In this document: piece after piece, positions 61,879-64,000 of the stretch | Layout of the letters: the number at the start of each line of letters is the position of its first letter | Position numbering within the stretch: the stretch's first letter is position 1 | Assembly (NCBI RefSeq): GCF_000468115.1 | Contig: NZ_AVQI01000030.1 | Coordinates: 1-64,000 of the forward strand | Length of the DNA: 64,000 bases | Direction of reading: 5' to 3' | Origin: Treponema socranskii subsp. socranskii VPI DR56BR1116 = ATCC 35536 | GTDB taxonomy: Bacteria; Spirochaetota; Spirochaetia; Treponematales; Treponemataceae | Made by a program: the position numbers and the translations under genes | The notes under the pieces: model-generated | Databases searched by the model: none | What the model saw: only the letters and a program-made list of their open reading frames with translations | What the model was told of the DNA's origin: nothing

Positions 61879-63357
61879 TTAAAACTTATACGTTCCCGTC
61901 GTAATCGTGCCGCCGTTCGAATACACGTCAAAGTTTACGCCGCGCTTGGCTTTGCCGAGCTCTGCGTAAAAGTCTTCGATCGAACTTATCGATTTGCCGT
62001 TAACGGCGGTGATCACATCCCCGTTTTGCAGACGAAGGGAAGCCGCAGGCGATTTTTCGAGCACGCTCGTAACGGCCACTCCCTGTATTCTATTGTTGTC
62101 GAGCTTCAAGTCTTTTCGCGTTTTTTCGGTGAGCGGAACCGCGATAAAGCCGGGCCAGAGTTTACTGTTGTCACCCGATACGTTTTCGCTCCGCGCTTCG
62201 ATTTTTACCGAAAGCTTTACCGTCTGCTTGCCGCGAAGCACTTCGAAAGACACCGTAGAACCGGCTTTTAAGCTGCCGACATCGCGCACAAGCTGATTGA
62301 CGCTTTTGACGCTCTTTCCGTTCAGAGAGACGATATAGTCACCGGGCTGGATGCCGCCCTTTTGCGCAGGCGAATCGCGGAAAATCTGCGAAGCGAACGC
62401 GCCTTCTTTATCGGCAACCCCGAGCGCCGTCTTATATTCCGAAGAGATGTCGACGAGCGAAACGCCGAGCCAGCCGTACGCCAATTTACCGTTCGCAATA
62501 AAGTCGTCGATCGCGTTTTTGATATTGTTGATCGGAATCGCAAAGCCGAGTCCCTGCGAACCGCCGGATTGAGAAGCGATCCACGTGTTGATGCCGATCA
62601 CTTCCCCGTAGATATTGATAAGCGGGCCGCCGGAGTTTCCCTGATTGATCGCGGCGTCGGTTTGAATAAAATCGCTGATGTTGCCGATATCGCTGCCGCT
62701 TCTGCCGGTCGCACTGATGATGCCCTGCGTCACCGACTGATTATAGCCGAGAGGCGCTCCCATCGCAAAACAGAGATCGCCCGTGTGCACCGCATCCGAA
62801 TCTCCGAGAGAGGCGACGGGAATCGATTTATCGCTCGATTCGAACGAAACGAGAGCGACGTCCATACGGGAATCGGCTCCGACGAGTTTGCCGTCGAACT
62901 GCCGTCCGTCGTTGAGCTTTACGGAAATCTTCGTCGCTTCGCCGGCAACGTGATTGTTCGTAAGCACGTAGAGCGTATTTCCCGTGCGCCTCACGATAAC
63001 GCCCGATCCGAGTCCCTGCTGTTCATATTGCCTCTCTCTTCCGCCGCCCTGATTCGGCAAACCGAAAAAGAAAAACGGTAAATCTCCGAGCGGATTCGAC
63101 TGCACCGTTTTCGTTTCCGTCACGTCGATTTCAACGACCGAAGGAAGCAACGTATCGCTGATCGAACGGAACGCATCCTGCATCGCTTGAATCATCTTTA
63201 AAGAATCGGCGGGAATCGGAGACGTTGCGCGCGTTTCCGCAAAAGCCGTGTCCGCGCTTCCGTTTACCGGCGTCTTTCTGCACGAAAGCGAAATCGCGCC
63301 GAATGCCAAAACGGCGGCGCACGAAATGCCGATTATCCTCTTTGTCCATGTTTTCAT
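61879..63357 (-). CDS. HtrA/DegQ-type protease lipoprotein with two PDZ domains
   Basis: The 492 aa product begins MKTWTKRIIGISCAAVLAFG and has a lipobox AISLSC, so it is anchored in an envelope membrane. The protease domain has LTNNHVAGEA (His), SRMDVALVSFE (Asp) and NQGNSGGPLINI (Ser). Two PDZ domains follow (about 290-385 and 400-485). GGAGG lies eight bases before the ATG at 63357; the upstream part of the open frame is not used. Confidence 0.95.
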   Translation of the reverse strand: MKTWTKRIIGISCAAVLAFGAISLSCRKTPVNGSADTAFAETRATSPIPADSLKMIQAMQDAFRSISDTLLPSVVEIDVTETKTVQSNPLGDLPFFFFGLPNQGGGRERQYEQQGLGSGVIVRRTGNTLYVLTNNHVAGEATKISVKLNDGRQFDGKLVGADSRMDVALVSFESSDKSIPVASLGDSDAVHTGDLCFAMGAPLGYNQSVTQGIISATGRSGSDIGNISDFIQTDAAINQGNSGGPLINIYGEVIGINTWIASQSGGSQGLGFAIPINNIKNAIDDFIANGKLAYGWLGVSLVDISSEYKTALGVADKEGAFASQIFRDSPAQKGGIQPGDYIVSLNGKSVKSVNQLVRDVGSLKAGSTVSFEVLRGKQTVKLSVKIEARSENVSGDNSKLWPGFIAVPLTEKTRKDLKLDNNRIQGVAVTSVLEKSPAASLRLQNGDVITAVNGKSISSIEDFYAELGKAKRGVNFDVYSNGGTITTGTYKF

Positions 63358-63421
63358 AATCAAAACCTCCGGAGCGCCGCTGCACGCAATTGCCGCAGTC
63401 CGCTCTTTTATTGATATGAAT

Positions 63422-63459
63422 GCCGAAAGCATTTTATTATGAAACACTTTCATCTCGAC
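63422..63459 (-). repeat. Interspersed repeat, looser third copy
   Basis: On the minus strand it reads from gtcgagatgaaagtg to aaatgctttcggc, sharing both ends with copies 1 and 2 but with a divergent middle. It lies upstream of the second htrA gene. Confidence 0.35.
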
Positions 63460-63549
63460 ATCCATACTATTAAAATAATACATATCGAAGGACAAGTGTT
63501 ACAAAAAAGCGCGGCAGTCTTAATAAAATTTTGTTAGTTTAAAAAATTG

Positions 63550-64000
63550 TTATCCGGCATAGTCGAGCGCGGTAAGTATTTCCGTACGGTCTTTGAAAAC
63601 CGCAACGGTGTGCTCTTCGTGTGCGGACGCTTTTCCGTCGGCGGTCAGCACAGTCCAGCCGTTGTCCGCCGTTACGACGTCCGCCGTTCCGAGATTGATC
63701 ATCGGCTCGATTGCAAGCACCATACCTGCCTGAATGCGCGGATTCGGCCCCGAGGGGCAATTGGGGATCGACGGATCTTCGTGCACGTCGAGACCGACGC
63801 CGTGACCGCAGTATTCGTAGACGACGCCGTAGTTGTGACTCACGGCAATATCGTTGACAGCGTTTGAAATATCGTGGATCCTGTTTCCGACGACGCAGGC
63901 TGCAATCCCCGCGGCAAGACATTCCCTCGTTACGTCGTCGAGCGCTTTCCATTCGGGACGGACGTTTCCGACCTGCACCGTGTGCGTCGAATCGCTGATA
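63550..64000 (-). CDS. map: Methionine aminopeptidase, C-terminal part
   Basis: The gene is cut by the window end. About 150 residues are present, starting inside DSTHTVQVG and including YCGHGVGLDVHEDPSIPN (metal His), GMVLAIEPM (metal Glu) and HEEHTVAVF (metal Glu). The enzyme removes the initiator Met from new proteins. The frame remains open to base 64000; the N-terminal part with the two metal Asp lies outside. Confidence 0.95.
   Translation of the reverse strand, partial: ISDSTHTVQVGNVRPEWKALDDVTRECLAAGIAACVVGNRIHDISNAVNDIAVSHNYGVVYEYCGHGVGLDVHEDPSIPNCPSGPNPRIQAGMVLAIEPMINLGTADVVTADNGWTVLTADGKASAHEEHTVAVFKDRTEILTALDYAG

Overview
The window looks like a piece of a Treponema (spirochaete) chromosome. 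The supporting points are a cytidylate kinase fused to ribosomal protein S1, a threonyl-tRNA synthetase without a TGS domain, a MurE with an unusual diamino-acid motif, several lipoproteins with loose spirochaetal lipoboxes, anaerobic nucleotide reduction (nrdDG) and fermentative metabolism. Base composition looks close to balanced by eye, which would fit a species such as T. socranskii better than the AT-rich T. denticola, but this is only an inference. Apart from two toxin-antitoxin pairs the window is core genome; I see no phage, insertion sequence or CRISPR.

Layout. 1-7600: an exported beta-barrel-like protein, thrS behind a hairpin-rich leader, and a coupled pair of envelope proteins (880 aa membrane-anchored protein plus lipoprotein) divergent from a small unknown gene. 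7600-12400: gap with a second, orphan gap 3' tail beside it, then valS with a SpoT-like HD hydrolase. 12500-17000: brnTA, a glucosaminidase lipoprotein, radC, an HtrA protease and a Phd/VapC pair. 17100-25900: uvrB, bacteriohemerythrin, nrdDG behind a pair of NrdR boxes, a ferredoxin, a DUF488 protein, gntP and tRNA-Arg(TCT). 26000-33600 (minus strand): the scpA-scpB-rluB-cmk/rpsA cluster followed by a sigma-54 activator, a TPR protein and a lipoprotein. 33900-34160: an unidentified structured RNA with its own promoter and terminator. 34200-50300: pgeF, a DMT transporter, argG, murE, a heterodimeric ABC exporter, ddl, a split chromate transporter, and a glycosyltransferase/acyltransferase pair. 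50400-55600: the sufCBDSU operon. 55700-64000: fhs, a TetR-controlled flavodoxin/ferredoxin gene, rsuA with citrate synthase, a second HtrA and the 3' part of map.

The most striking general feature is promoter placement. Many genes have a good -35/-10 pair whose -10 box ends only 6 to 10 bases before the ATG, so the predicted transcription start falls on or next to the start codon. These genes have no room for a ribosome binding site. Examples are valS, htrA, phd, uvrB, DUF488, the DMT transporter, murE, fhs and the glycosyltransferase. Other genes (sufC, nrdD, argG, tetR, gap) have ordinary leaders. The window therefore seems to mix leaderless and Shine-Dalgarno-led messages.
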